Assembly: GCA_013180625.2 (NCBI GenBank)
Contig: SNVD02007200.1
Span: 186,001 to 250,000, forward strand
Origin: Boswellia sacra
Lineage: Eukaryota > Streptophyta > Magnoliopsida > Sapindales > Burseraceae
Reading direction: 5' to 3'
DNA length: 64,000 nt
Numbering within the stretch: position 1 is the first letter of the stretch; each line of letters starts with the position of its first letter. Below, one piece after another: positions 25,191-36,900 of this stretch. The translations under genes were made by a program, and so were the position numbers. Below the pieces are notes generated by a model. That model saw only the letters and a program-made list of their open reading frames with translations, was not told the origin of the DNA and did no database searches.

Positions 25191-25559
25191 GGATATTAAG
25201 ATTTCAAGCATACAAATCAGAGATTTTGGGTGATCTTAGGGATTGCCACTATGTTCCTCTATATGAGCTTCGGTCTATGTTCAATGGACAAGAGTCCCTT
25301 CGAGTGAGAGGTACCCTCAAGTGGAAGGTGGTCTTGTTTTTATACCAACTTAATGGTACGTGCTCAAGGTGGTGGTCATCAATGATATAAGTCTCCAAGA
25401 CTTGAATGGAACACGAGGAATCCTTATATCAAAGCCACCGATTAAAATAAGGAAAGGCAATTAGTGTGAGTGTGCAAGTGTGGTGATGTATAAGGATAAC
25501 ATACAATGACACAGGACAAAAGAATCCCAATAATCCTAATCAGAATCAACTTCTCTCGG
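25191..25559 (-). other. B1 5' untranslated region
   Basis: Sequence between the primer-binding site and the 55-bp array. It aligns with B2 33,964-34,330. No supported coding frame. Confidence 0.6.
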
Positions 25560-25577
25560 TCCCTAGTAGGTCACCAT
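25560..25577 (-). other. B1 primer-binding site
   Basis: On the minus strand TGGTGACCTACTAGGGAC directly follows the 5' LTR. It aligns with TGGCAAATCTACTGGGGAC of B2. The donor tRNA is not determined. Confidence 0.75.
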
Positions 25578-27051
25578 TGGGAGCAACACCTCATACTCGG
25601 TTCCCTAGGCGGGCTCCTCTTCGGTTGCTTAGAGGGCTGTATAGGTAAGGTCACAGAGACAAGACTTAGAGAAACAGTCAGAGTCGCCACCTGAGTAAAT
25701 AACTAAGGGAAGATTTTGGATGACAAAAGCCAATCCCTAGCTTCTGGATCTAACTACACATCACCCCTTCAGTGATGAGTTCGAGAAGCTAGGTACGGGT
25801 CACACCCGCATGGATGTTAATCCGACATCCATATGGGTTTACTGCGTTCTAGATTCTAGGTAACTAATGTTATCCTCTCTAGATCCTAAGTTTTATTATG
25901 CATATAACTAATTTTATCTATTTATTACATGTGAGGTGTTGATAGTTTATATACATACATACAAAGAAGGAGGAGAATTAATTACGTTTCCATCAAACAT
26001 GGAGGAATGGATTAAGGACTACAACAATTTCTCATAATAATTGTGATAAAATAAATTTAATAATCATAAATTGAAGAAGTTTCTAGCTTGGTTCTTCATC
26101 ATCAAGTAAGAGCATTAGTAATAATAGGAATGATTAAAATAAATATTAATCTAAATGCATGATTTTCACACTAATTATGACACCATTAATCATTAATCAA
26201 CTGCACTAAACATGCATAATTAACATCAAAGCATCACATAATTAACCATTAATTAACCACTAATCATACTTAATTAACCACATAATTAACTACTCATTAA
26301 CAACTAATTGTCTATTAATCATGCATAATTGGCGACTAATTGATGACAAATTATCGGCTAATTAACTACATAATATGCTTAATTAAACCTCTAATCTGAA
26401 ACTAAACATGACAATTAATTACTAATTAACTAAACTAAGCATGTCAATTAACTATTAATTAACTAAACTAATCATAAACTAAGCATGACAATTAACTGCT
26501 AATTAACTAAACTAATCCTAAACTCAAATTTCTAGTTATGCCTAAACATGGCAAACTAAACTCAATAGAATATTTAAAATAAAGAGGAGGCCCTTAGAAG
26601 ACTTACCAAATTTCAAATTTAATCGGAAGTCGGATCTTTGACTAGCGTCGACACACCAGAATTCTTCAGAGGACATCGAGAACACCAAGAAAACACCGAA
26701 AAATATTTATCTTGAAGAGAGTTTATGAAAATATTCAGAATCCCTCAAAATATGAGCTTTTAGGTATTTTTGCACTCTAAAACTGTGCGCACCTCTAACT
26801 AGAGGCATCACTAGGGTTTCAGAGGTTATAAGCATCACTTCTGCAAAGGGGCACGTGCTTATAATATTATAGGCATGTGCCTATAATGCTAGAGGCGCCA
26901 TCCCTAGCTTACAGGTGCCAACCCTAATTCTTTAGCTTTGTACCCTCGTATTGAATCTTGGTGTTCTTACAAGTCAGGAAAGGCTTTCGATTACTGTCTC
27001 TGGCTATCATCACTAGGCCTCAAAACCATAAGCAAAATTCCAATGCTTACA
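25578..27051 (-). repeat. B1 5' LTR, promoter segment deleted
   Basis: Starts TGGGAGC (TGTGAGC in the partner) and ends GCTTACA, 1,474 bp. Compared with the 3' LTR it lacks about 85 bp at about 26,780-26,785, the segment that contains the TATA-like box in the partner. The TTAATTA-rich stretch (26,150-26,530) is kept. Confidence 0.85.
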
Positions 27052-27056
27052 CCTTC

Positions 27057-27600
27057 CAACACCTATAACCTATATTTTCCTTTATTCATAGTTTAATCAT
27101 ATTTATAATATTTTAGCAAACCTAATTAAGCTTTTGATTATTATAAAAGGTGATCAATAATCAGTTAGGAGTTCTTATGTTGTTAACGAAAAGGCCAAGA
27201 AAACTCTCCCAATCTTTAACGAGAATGACCTAGAAAAGAAAATCAAGGTTTCTTCCTTACTCTCGCTTGGTGGGCTTTGTAACTTTGTCAAGGATGAAAA
27301 TGAAATGCCTACAGACTCTAAACAGTTGAGAGAGTACTATTAGTAATCCTAGTTGTACGTTTTGCCAAGTATAGCAATCAAGTGGCAGTACCTGAATATT
27401 TGAAAGTCATTGTGTTTTATATACATTGGAAATCTTTTTTTGTTTTTTAATTGGATGGTTCTTCTACTTGTGTGTTTATATCTCCATAAAATTCATTAAT
27501 GACAAATTGTAATATAACTTGACTAACATGAGGTTTGGTTTGGATAATTCACCATCTAAAAATGCCTAACACAACATAACTAGTTGACTGAGACCTTTGT
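27057..27600. other. Spacer, no gene seen
   Basis: Right flank of B1. AT-rich, no open frame with support. Confidence 0.5.
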
Positions 27601-27619
27601 TTATTTTCACCATTTGAAG

Positions 27620-27835
27620 TACAAGTGCTATCGATTGGCATTTGGTGCTTGAGGTATAGTTGCCTTATTTTGAATATTTCACTAGTGTGATTGGCATTTG
27701 ATGTCTTAAGTATAGTTACCTTAACTTTGAATAGTTCGCTAGTGCAAATAATTGGCATTTGATGTCTACAGTCTAATTGCCATTCGTTTCCATAATTCAC
27801 TAGTAAAAATAATTGGGATTTGGTGCCTAACATAT
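27620..27835. repeat. Degenerate 56-61-bp tandem repeat, four units
   Basis: TTGGCATTTG(G/A)TG starts recur at 27635, 27691, 27752 and 27813, each followed by a TATAGTTGCC- and TTCACTAGT-like block. The copies differ clearly. An open frame on the minus strand (27549-27833) simply reads through them. Confidence 0.75.
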
Positions 27836-28059
27836 ATATATAGCTTACTTGTCGTTATAATTCGCCACATAAGATACTTAGCACAATGTGTTAGGTCGAC
27901 CAAGACCTTCGCTAATGGTCACCACTTTAAGTTCTAGCATGATTAATGGACAAGGGTGCTTGAGATACACCAATCGTATTCTTAACCATTTATTGATAAA
28001 ATGCTAACTTATTGGTTCCATCAGCACTGTCTGCACCTCTAATCTTTTGTATCTTTAGC

Positions 28060-29830
28060 ATTGTTTGCACCACTAACCTTATATAAATCTTGTCATTTTA
28101 TTGGCATCATCAACTTCATTTGTACCACTAGCTTTGCCTAGGCCACCAACTTCATTTTTATCAGCAGCCTCACTTATGCCACTAGTTTCATTTTTGTTAC
28201 TAGCTTTATCTATATCACTAGCATTATTTGTGCCATCAGCTTTAGCTATATTGCCAACTTTATCAGCTCTATCAATTTCATAAGTACAATTAGCTTCATT
28301 GATACCATCTACTCCGTTAATGCCACTGGCCATCTCAATCTCCTTGGCTAATACATCCTTCTTCACTCTAATAGGTGGGTCATATAGGAGATCAATATCA
28401 TGGCCTTTCTTGCATGGACCCTTTTTTTTTGGGTCCTCGTCATCAAGTTTCATCCAAGGTAGATCAAGGAAAATATATTTTCCTTCAAATTCATCATTGC
28501 AATGTACATAACCGTTAATGAAGCCATCATCATTTGCACTGACATATGTAAAACTTCAAATCCTCAATTTTTTCTTGTAACTCGCGAAGTTTCTTTTTTG
28601 CTTCATTGCTTTGCTTTCTCACAGTCTTGGACTAAATAAATCAATTTAGAATGGTACTTCTGCTTCTAATGTTAGCTTTCTCTACTTTCGTGGCTTCATT
28701 ATTTTCTTACTTTTTTACTTAATGGTGATTATCTCATATGAAATCTCCAAAAAATTTTGTTGGGTGAGGGGAACGTCTTTAATATCCTTCATCTTTGTTG
28801 CCTTAGTTTCTTCCTTTAGTTTTGTTAGTTCTTTTTTCAAGGCACCAATCTCTTCGTCAACCTTTTCAAATTGAGAAAAATAGTCACGAGCACTCTTATA
28901 TGGTTTTGTTATAGTATGTAGCTTACCTATAAAAAAAGAATCAGATTATTAGTTAAATCAAAACATGAATATGGAAATACATAAAAGAGCTAGAGTACAC
29001 CAATGGAATTAAAAAAAAAAATGACAAAATATATAAGCTATGTTTCCAAAAATTAGTAACATGAATTTATATTTAAAGAAATGGGCAAAGGAAAATAAGT
29101 CCGTTACAATAGTAAAAAATCAAATCTCCTAGTCAAAACAAAATATGGCAAAAGTACAAGCTGACAAACCAACTACAAATGTTAAGAACAGCTAAATGAA
29201 AATGTGTGATTGAAATTATTAAATAAAGTATCCTACAAGGATTTGGTACCACCATTCTCATAATACGACCGATTGCATTACTACCACCAAGTCATCAACG
29301 TTACTAGCTTTATCGCTCCACCTACTTCGATAACACTACTAACCAATTTAATCCTTCACTATTGTACCTTCTTCCGCTCTAGTTGGTGGATTAAATTATA
29401 AATCAATCTTGTTTTTGCTTCCTAGGTCCTTATGCTGATTATATTTTGTCAAGTTTTATCTAAGATAGATCAAGTCTTGGGACTATGTATTTAATCTAGT
29501 ATGGTATTATGGCTTTCTAAAGTTATCTATGTTTGTTTTTATTACTTTAATATATTCTTTGTTCTTTTGCTTAATAGTGCTTAACTCATTTGTATGCTCT
29601 ATGATCTTTTTCCAGGCAAAGGAAACAACTTTAGTTCCATTTTTTCTTTGTTGCCTCAATTTCTTCTTTTAATTTTGCTAATATCTTTTTCAAGGGATCA
29701 ATCTCGTCGTCTACCTTTTAATTAAGGAAAAGCAATCATGAGTATTAATTTTCATGGTTGTTCTGTAGCATGTAACTCGCTTGTCAAAGGAAAAAAAAAA
29801 GATTATCAATAATCATAAGACATCTTCTTA
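28060..29830 (-). pseudogene. Two diverged tandem copies of an unidentified coding-like unit
   Basis: Copy 1 (about 28,060-28,960) and copy 2 (about 29,240-29,820) align piecewise; for example TCTAATAGGTGGGTCATATA at 28,366 matches TCTAGTTGGTGGATTAAATT at 29,376. On the minus strand copy 1 has an open frame 28079-28453. It begins near WMKLDDEDPKKKGPCKKGHD, followed by LLYDPPIRVKKDVLAKEIEM, and ends in a run of short Asn/Lys/Glu/Ala/Gly-rich repeats. A charged coiled-coil-like stretch (KKELTKLKEETKATKMKDIK) lies upstream. Copy 2 is more decayed. I do not recognise the protein. It may come from an unclassified transposon. Confidence 0.45.
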
Positions 29831-30689
29831 AATGAAAAAAAAAGAAAGAAAGATATGAACCTTCATTATTAACTCTTGAGTTTGTCATTCTCCTTATACA
29901 AGAAATATTGGTTGACCTCTAGAGCAAATTCTTTGGTATGGTTTTTTTCTTATCAGTGAACCCAACGAAATAAATATCCAACCTTCTGTAGTGTAAGGTT
30001 GGGTTTTTATGAGCTCCACACGAAGTGACTTTATCCCAATCTTGGTTTACGAAAGTGAATTTCGAGTGTAGTATTGTTTTGATGTTGCTTATTTGCACTT
30101 AGGAATCAATTACACTCTTTCCTTGAGAAATTATCTAAGCAATTAATCGTCTGATTGGGGTTTGGATGATGGGACAAATAGCTTCGTCTTTGGTAGGGCT
30201 AAATTCCCTAAAATCTGGTCGACCAAAGATGATTGTTCATTGTCCTTCCCCTCTCTAATTTCATAGGTTCTTTCTCCTAGTGGTGCCTTGAATTTTATAG
30301 CTTTAGCTTGATAATAGTTAAGTAACAAACTAATGTAAGTGTAAAGTCAATTAATGCCTACGGCTTATAAAAAGGAGTGGGGCGTCGTGAGATAGAAAAA
30401 GGCAACATATAAAAGAAATGAAGATAAGGGAGAGAGGAGAGAGTTGAATGAGGAGTTAAAATTGAATCCTATGACATATCTAAAAAGCAGCAAATGGCTT
30501 TGTGTTCCATTATATAGATAAAAATGGATTTGTTGCAAAGCATTTCCTTTGGTATACATGTTAATAGTACCAAGGCTTTCACACTTAACCCAACATTTGA
30601 TAATTTATTTTCAAGGCATGGATTCAAGCATTTTTATTAAAATGAAAGGACTATAAAATGGTATTGAAACGATCATAATGAAAGAAAAC
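29831..30689. other. Spacer with one short unidentified frame
   Basis: A 61-codon open frame on the minus strand (30143-30328; GERTYEIREGKDNEQSSLVD in part) has no recognised motif and no start context worth noting. Otherwise nothing seen. Confidence 0.3.
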
Positions 30690-31915
30690 AAATAAGTTGT
30701 TTGTTATGTTCATTTTTTTGCTCAACAACTTTAATAGCACAAAATGTTTATTATGGTCATTATCTTGCCCAAAAACTTCAATTGGCTTTTGTGGCTATTG
30801 CAAAGAACCATAATGATTTTAATGATATTTTCAATATTGTTTCAATTATGGTTAATATTGCTGGATCCTCATCAAAACATTCTGATATTTTTCAACATAA
30901 GCAAGCTCTTAAAGTTATTCAAGCTCTTAATAACGGTGAACTTTCAATTGAAAAAGGTCTACATCAAGAGAATGATCTCAAGTCTCCAAAAGACATGTGT
31001 TGGGTCAAGTTCTAAGCAAAAATTTCAAGTAAAAATCCAAAATGAAGTTGATGCAATCATTTAATTTTATATTTTGTTTAGACTTGATAGAAGATATATT
31101 AGGCTTTACCAGTGAATTATCTTGAGCTTTTCAAAGAGAAAAAGATATTGTGAATTTTATGAAATTGGTTTATGAAAGTACGTCTTATAAATGATGAGCG
31201 AGAATGGATGGAATACTTTGCTTAATTAAAGTATTTTCTTTTTGTGCTAATCATGATTTTGATGTCCCTAACATGAATAATTTGCTTCTAAGTCAAAGGA
31301 GATCAAGGTGTAAAGCTCAAGAGAATATCATAACTTTACATCCTTTATCGAATTGAGTTATTTTACATTCTTTTACATATGCAACTTTAAGAGGTAAATA
31401 GTCATTTCAATAAGGCAAACACTAAGTTGCTATTTTTTTTTGGCTTCTTTATGTTCAAATAAATCATGTATCGCTTTTGATAAACAAAGAATGATATCCC
31501 TTACTAAACTTTATCCAGAAGATTTGCTTTTGATAAACAAAGAATATATCCCTTACTAAACCTTATCCAGAATACTTATTGAATTAGAAGTTATGGCACT
31601 TGATATCCAACTTGATGTTTATATCGAAAATATCACTCTAATGTGGAGTTCTCAAATTTGAATGACATTTAGGATCTTGTAAGGAAATTGGTTAAGATAT
31701 AAAGATATTGTGTATCCATTTGTTTTTCTATGGGTGAAATTAGCTTTAACTCTACCATTTGTCACTACTAATTTAGAAAAATAATTTTTTAATGAATTTT
31801 TCGAAGAATGTCCTCAAAACCGAATAGGGGATTAAATGGTTGAATGATAACTTGGTTGCATTTTAATAAGAAAGATATATTTGATGGCACTGAAAATAGG
31901 ATTTGGCTACGGTAC
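30690..31915 (+). pseudogene. hAT-superfamily transposase relic, ZMYM1/DUF4371-like
   Basis: Read in shifting frames: LAQKLQLAFVAIAKNHNDFN, VNIAGSSSKHSDIFQHKQAL and NGELSIEKGLHQEN (30,765-30,975), then LDLIEDILGFTSELS, FSFCANHDFDVPNMNNL and SQRRSRCKAQEN (31,080-31,325), then LVRKLVKI and a C-terminal part with YPFVF-like and FDGTENRI sequence to about 31,910. These pieces, in this order, match plant ZMYM1-like proteins with DUF4371 and a hAT dimerisation C-terminus, derived from hAT transposases. Many stops and frame breaks make it a pseudogene. A tandem duplication of about 50 bp lies at about 31,470-31,572. No hAT inverted terminal repeats were found. Confidence 0.75.
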
Positions 31916-32175
31916 CTTTGCAAGACTTATAGAATAAGATTCTTGGTCGTTTGATTAGAGTTAAATTTTTACACCAAATATAATAGCTAACATTCAATGG
32001 ATATACTTGCAAAACATTACATGCATACTGTTAAAGATAGTTACTGTCTCAAAAAGCCCTAACATTAGATGAATCCCCAATCTTCATTATCTTCTCTTAT
32101 GAGTTTACTACTAGAATTGTCAGTCTTACCCATAAACCCAATGCAAATTCATACACCTCACATACATATTATTTA
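31916..32175. other. Spacer before B2
   Basis: AT-rich sequence with nothing recognisable. Confidence 0.5.
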
Positions 32176-32564
32176 TTCTCTATAAGCATTGAAATTTTGC
32201 TTATGGTTTTGATGCCCAGTGATGATAGCCAAGACAACAATCAGAAGTCCTTCCTAGACTAGCAAGGATGCTGAGAATAGCAACAAGAATGGGGTAGAAA
32301 GCCAAGTAGGCTTAGGAGCAATGCGGTACAAGTGAGGGGGAGTGGTCGAAGACCCTAGGAATTATGTTTGCTCGATGCATACACGGATTGACCTTTATGG
32401 TGAGGTCATTGTGAGCATTGGAATAGGGTGCAACAGGTCGCCCTCCCACGGTGGGGGGACTCAGAGGCAGCACTGCCAACCCTAAACAGTAAACGGCGAT
32501 TTTAGGTTTCAAGGAATTGGGCTAGTGCCTGTTCTTAGGGTTCATGCCCGTAGTAAACAAGCTC

Positions 32565-32735
32565 GTACTTGTAATAAAGGCGTGTTCCTATAATAAAGGA
32601 GTGCTTCTGTAATAGAGGCGTGCTCTTGTAGTAGAAGCGCGCTCTTGTAATAGAGGCATGCTCTTGTAATAAGAGGCGCTCCCTTGTAATAGAGGCATGC
32701 TCTTATAATAGAGGTGTGCTTCTGTATGTTACAAG
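32565..32735. repeat. 19-bp tandem array in the LTR
   Basis: About eight imperfect units of GTAATAGAGGCATGCTCTT. The 3' LTR has about three to four units at 41,232-41,310. It lies 60-230 bp upstream of the TATA box, in the U3 part of the LTR. Confidence 0.85.
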
Positions 32736-32798
32736 CTCGAGCCTATAAGCTACATTCTCACATTGGGAAAAGAGCCCATTTTTGGGCTCTTAAGAGCC

Positions 32799-32807
32799 TA
32801 TATAAAT
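32799..32807 (+). promoter_or_regulatory. TATA box of B2 LTR
   Basis: TATATAAAT downstream of the 19-bp array; a similar box is present in the B1 3' LTR. Position in the LTR fits the element's own promoter. Confidence 0.5.
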
Positions 32808-33944
32808 GACCTCGACCCTTAGTTCTTGGGAAGCAGTTTTGGGTTGCAAAAATACCTAAAAACTCATATGTTGAGGGATTTTGAATTTTTTCAAAAACTC
32901 TCTTCAATATAAATATTTCTCGGTGTTCTCGACGTCTTTTGAAGAATTCTGAAGTGTCGACACTAGTCAAAGATTCAGCTATAGATTAAATTTCAGAATT
33001 TGGTAAGTTTTTTTAGGGCCTCCGCTTTAGTTTAAATATTCTATTTAGTTTAGTTTGCCATGTTTAGGCATAATTAGAAATAATTATGCCATGCTTAATT
33101 TAGGATTAGTTTAGTTAATTAGTAGTTCATTGTTGTGCTTCGGATTAGTTAATCAGTAGTTAATCGCCGTGTTTAGTTTAGGATTAGAGGTTTAATTAAT
33201 CATGTTCTATAGTTAATTACGTAGTTAAGTAGCCGATAATTTGTCATTAATTAGTTGTTAATTATGCATGATTAATAGATAATTAGTGGTTAATTATGTG
33301 ATGTTTAGATGATAATCATGCATGCTTAGTGCAGTTGATTAATGATTAGTGGTGCCATAATTAATGTGGAAATCACATTTAGATTAATATTTATTTTAAT
33401 CATGTCTGTTAGTACTAATGCTCTTACTTGATGACAGAAGACCAAGCTGGGAACTCCTTGTAGTTTATAATTTTTTAAATTATTTTTATTGCAATTATTA
33501 TAAGAAATTGTTGAAATCTTCAATGCATTCCCCTATGTTTGATAGAAATGTAATCAATTCTCCTCCCTCGTTCTATATATGTATATAAACTGTCAACACC
33601 TCACATGTAATAAATAGATAATAACGGTTGTATGCATAATAAAAATTAAGATTTAAAGAGGATAACATTAGTGACCTAGAATCTAGAACTTAGTAATCCC
33701 ATCGTGAAGGTCGGACTAAAGTCCAAGCAGAAGTAACTTGTACCTAACTTCTCGAACCTGTCTCTCAAGGGGTGATAGGCAGTTAGGTTGACTATCATCA
33801 TCCAAAATTTTCTTGTGCTTATTTAGCTGGGTGGTGACTCCAAGTATTTCTCTGGGTGTTGTCTCTATGAGTTGACTCGTATGGCCCTCTAGGCGAACGA
33901 AAGGGAGCACATGCAAGGAACTGAGTGTGATAGGCCGCTCAAAG

Positions 33945-33963
33945 TGGCAAATCTACTGGGGAC
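33945..33963 (+). other. B2 primer-binding site
   Basis: TGGCAAATCTACTGGGGAC lies one base after the 5' LTR. It aligns with the B1 site. The tRNA is not assigned. Confidence 0.75.
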
Positions 33964-34329
33964 CTAGAGAAGTTAATTCGGATTGGGATTATTGAGATTT
34001 TTTTATCCTAGTTCATTGTATGTTGTCCTCATGCAACACTACACTCGCACACTTGCACAGATTGCCTTTACTTTTTCTGACTAGTGGCTTTGATATAAGG
34101 ATTCCTTATGTTCCATTCGAGCCTTGGAGAGTTATATCATTGATGACCACCACCTTCATCATGTACCATTAAGTTGATATAAGAAGAGGATCACCTTCCA
34201 CTTGAGGGTACCTCTCGCTCGAAAGGACCATTGGTCGATGAACACAAATCGAAGCTCATATAGACAAACATAATGGCAATCCCTTTGATCACCTAGAACC
34301 TTTATTTTATTGCGTGAATTAACTTCTAG

Positions 34330-34470
34330 AGTCCAACTAGAGAGAAGCATGATTGCACGCAATTGACATATTGTCTGCAAGCTTCTTGCATGTTGATTGC
34401 ATGTAATGGGGACAATTATTACACGTCGCTTGCACGTTTCTAGCACGCAGTTGAATTGTGCATAGTTGTC
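34330..34470. repeat. Related 55-bp units in B2
   Basis: About two diverged units (on the minus strand AAGAAGC and GTGCAAGC blocks) in the same place as the four-unit array of B1. Confidence 0.6.
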
Positions 34471-34797
34471 ATAAAACTTGGACACTAAGCTATTCAAGAG
34501 AGAGTTTAAAGATTCCTAATCCTCTGCTGAAAGGGAATCTAAGCCAAAATCCTAACAAGATGACTTTACCGTCTGTGGGGGAGAAATAAGGTTGGAAGAA
34601 TGACTATACTCTGATTGTGTCCTCTGTGTTGTGTATGAGCATGCATCGTGTTTCATGCCTACATGCATTCATACATCATGCTAACCCTTTTTGCTTTTGC
34701 AGCCATCATAGCTTGGGTTAGGTCGTAAGGCCATTTACAAAGAGTTGAAACTGTGGAAGTAGAGGAAGACACAGTAGAATCAGAAGAAAAGGAAATT

Positions 34798-36900
34798 ATG
34801 GTCGAACAGGATCCTTCGAGTGGTATGGACCAAATGAGGGCAGATATGGATGCCATGAGATAGCAGATGCTAGAGATGATGAATCTAATAACAATTAGGC
34901 TCCCACGAACTATAAGACCTGTCACAAGACTAAACGGAGAGGGTTCTAGCAAAGATCTACCCGATGGGTCAAAGGATGGCAACACTGGCAATAAAGAAGG
35001 CCAAGCAAACCAACATACTGAAGAGAGCTTTCATGATGAGAAGGAGTACCTAGAGGCCAAGGAGACAAAACAGATAAAAACTATGAGGAGAGACTTGGAG
35101 AAATTTCAAGGGATAATGAAGAAGAAGGGATTGGGAGAAAATAAAGGACCTCTCGGATATGTAGATTGAAGAGCTACCTATAAAGTTTAAGATACCAAAC
35201 TCGGTGAAGTTCATAGGAAATGGGAATTTGAAATCTCACCTCTGACACTACGCTGCTATGTGACAAACCTAATAAGAGAGTTGATCTTAAAGTTCTTCAT
35301 TCACTCATTAGAGGGATGAGCATTGGAATGGTATTGAAACAGGAGGATAGAGTGAAAGAAGACTGGACTGAGTTATCTGAGAGATTTGTTGATCAATACT
35401 CTTATAACACTCAGTTGGATGTGACACTGTGGGACTTGCACACAACCTGACAAAAGATTGGGGAGACATTCTCTGAGTACTGGTCCGTTGGAGGAAAAAA
35501 AAAACTACACAGATGGTAACTAGGCCACCAGAAAAGGATCAGGTGAGGATAGTAATGTAAGGGGTTCTTCCCCACATACAAGAACGCTTTGTGGCATACC
35601 CACTAAAGACTTTAAGGAATTGTATGATTCAAGCACCCAAATTGAGGATGCAGAAGTTGAATGGGAGAAAAGTTTCGTAAGGAGGAATCAAGGAGGAGGG
35701 TCGACTTTCAAAAGTGCTGATGTGAATGCTGTTAAGCAATAGAGAGAATTCAGCAAGTTAGGATGACCATTGTCCTAGGTTTTTTAAGAGCTCCGTGCCC
35801 AATCTAAGCTATCACCCCTTGCACTTGTACCTCCACCAAACCCATTTCCAGCCAAATTCAAGCATCATAAGCATTGTGACTTCCATAAAACACTTGGCCT
35901 GTATCAAATGCACGTGCCTCTATCATGAGGTTTAAAATCTCATTGATAATGGCCAAATTTTAGACCCAGTAATACAAACACATGCCATAACCTGCATGAT
36001 TAGCTCAGGTTTGACTGAACAACAAGTGTTGAATTCCTTTGATGATATGAAGGAAATTGAAAAGACAAGTAGGGTCTAGAGGGAAAGGGTAGAGCAAGAA
36101 AAAGAAATTGAAGAGGTAGTAAGGGTGATGGGAGTATGGGATGATTTCTTGGATGATGAGACACAAGTAGTAACTAAGAGTGGGCAATGTCATCTAGACA
36201 AGGATAAGCAAGTAAGTAACAATGTGTTAGAGGAACAAGAAAGAAGGAAGAGGACACTTTAGCCAATAAAGGAAGACTTTTGCAAAAGGTAGAGGTCATT
36301 AAATTAGATGGGGAACAAATTAGGTGTTTGAATAAGAAAGTTGATAGGATAAGTGCAGATATAAAGATATTGAAGTTGCAAGTGGCTCAACTGACGAAGC
36401 TATTAATCCAGAAGTTGACTCTAACTCTATCACCACATTCGACTCAAGCATATCGACCATCTCCACAAACTCTAGAAAAACCTGAAGTTACCAACCTAAG
36501 AAATGATATTCAGAACAAAGGAGTTGCTGCAGAGAATGTTAAACTAAATATCGCGAGGCATCACAAGAAGAGAAAATTTAGCAACTTAGGGCAACCATTG
36601 TCCAAGGTTTTTGAGAAATTGCATGCACATTTTGAGTTATTGTCATTGCCCCGCAAGCAACAATAGAGGCCATACCACCAAACCATAAAAACCATGAATA
36701 CTACCTCCTCCATCAAACCACTAGGCACCTACAGACAACTGCACTCGGCTGCACCATGAATACAGGATCCAAATCCTAAAACATAACAACCAAACACTTG
36801 CCACAACCCATCAACCCTACCAACTATCACCCACCATGTTAAAGTCAATGGAGGAAACAGTGCTCAACTCCCCTGAATAGATAGATTCAACTGATGGCAA
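34798..36900 (+). pseudogene. B2 gag, broken
   Basis: Start at 34798 (MVEQDPSSGMDQMRADMDAM), TAG at about 34861, then open 34861-35169 with an acidic linker and KETKQIKTMRRDLEKFQGIM. After another stop the core begins (FKIPNSVKFIGNGNLKSHL, 35,185-35,250) and decays through 35,540 (EYW and MVTRPPEKDQVRIV pieces). A first C-terminal module (FKHHKHCDFHKTLGL, about 35,855-35,905) is followed by a coiled-coil-like frame 36280-36666 (LNKKVDRISADIKILKLQVA) and a second module near 36,680-36,900. The order is the same as in B1, so the duplicated module predates both copies. No pol follows. Confidence 0.8.

Larger units (their letters stand above)
7527..27051 (-). mobile_element. B1: gag-only Ty3/gypsy LTR element, minus strand, with nested Athila
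   Basis: Read on the minus strand: 5' LTR 25578-27051, primer-binding site 25560-25577, a 55-bp tandem array, decayed gag (about 24,890 to 22,948), a long non-coding tract, a 50-bp minisatellite, a purine tract and 3' LTR 7527-9147. An Athila-type element sits inside at 11,602-20,608. No protease, reverse transcriptase or integrase belonging to B1 itself was found. The flanks share only CCTT (7523-7526 and 27052-27055), so the target duplication is imperfect. The sequence is a close relative of B2 (32,181-43,088) in the opposite orientation. Confidence 0.85.
32181..33943 (+). repeat. B2 5' LTR
   Basis: Starts TATAAGCATT (TGTAAGCAT in the 3' LTR) and ends GCCGCTCAAA just before the primer-binding site. 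It contains a 19-bp array (32,565-32,735), a TATA box TATATAAAT at about 32799-32807 and a TTAATTA-rich stretch (33,060-33,420). Confidence 0.88.
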
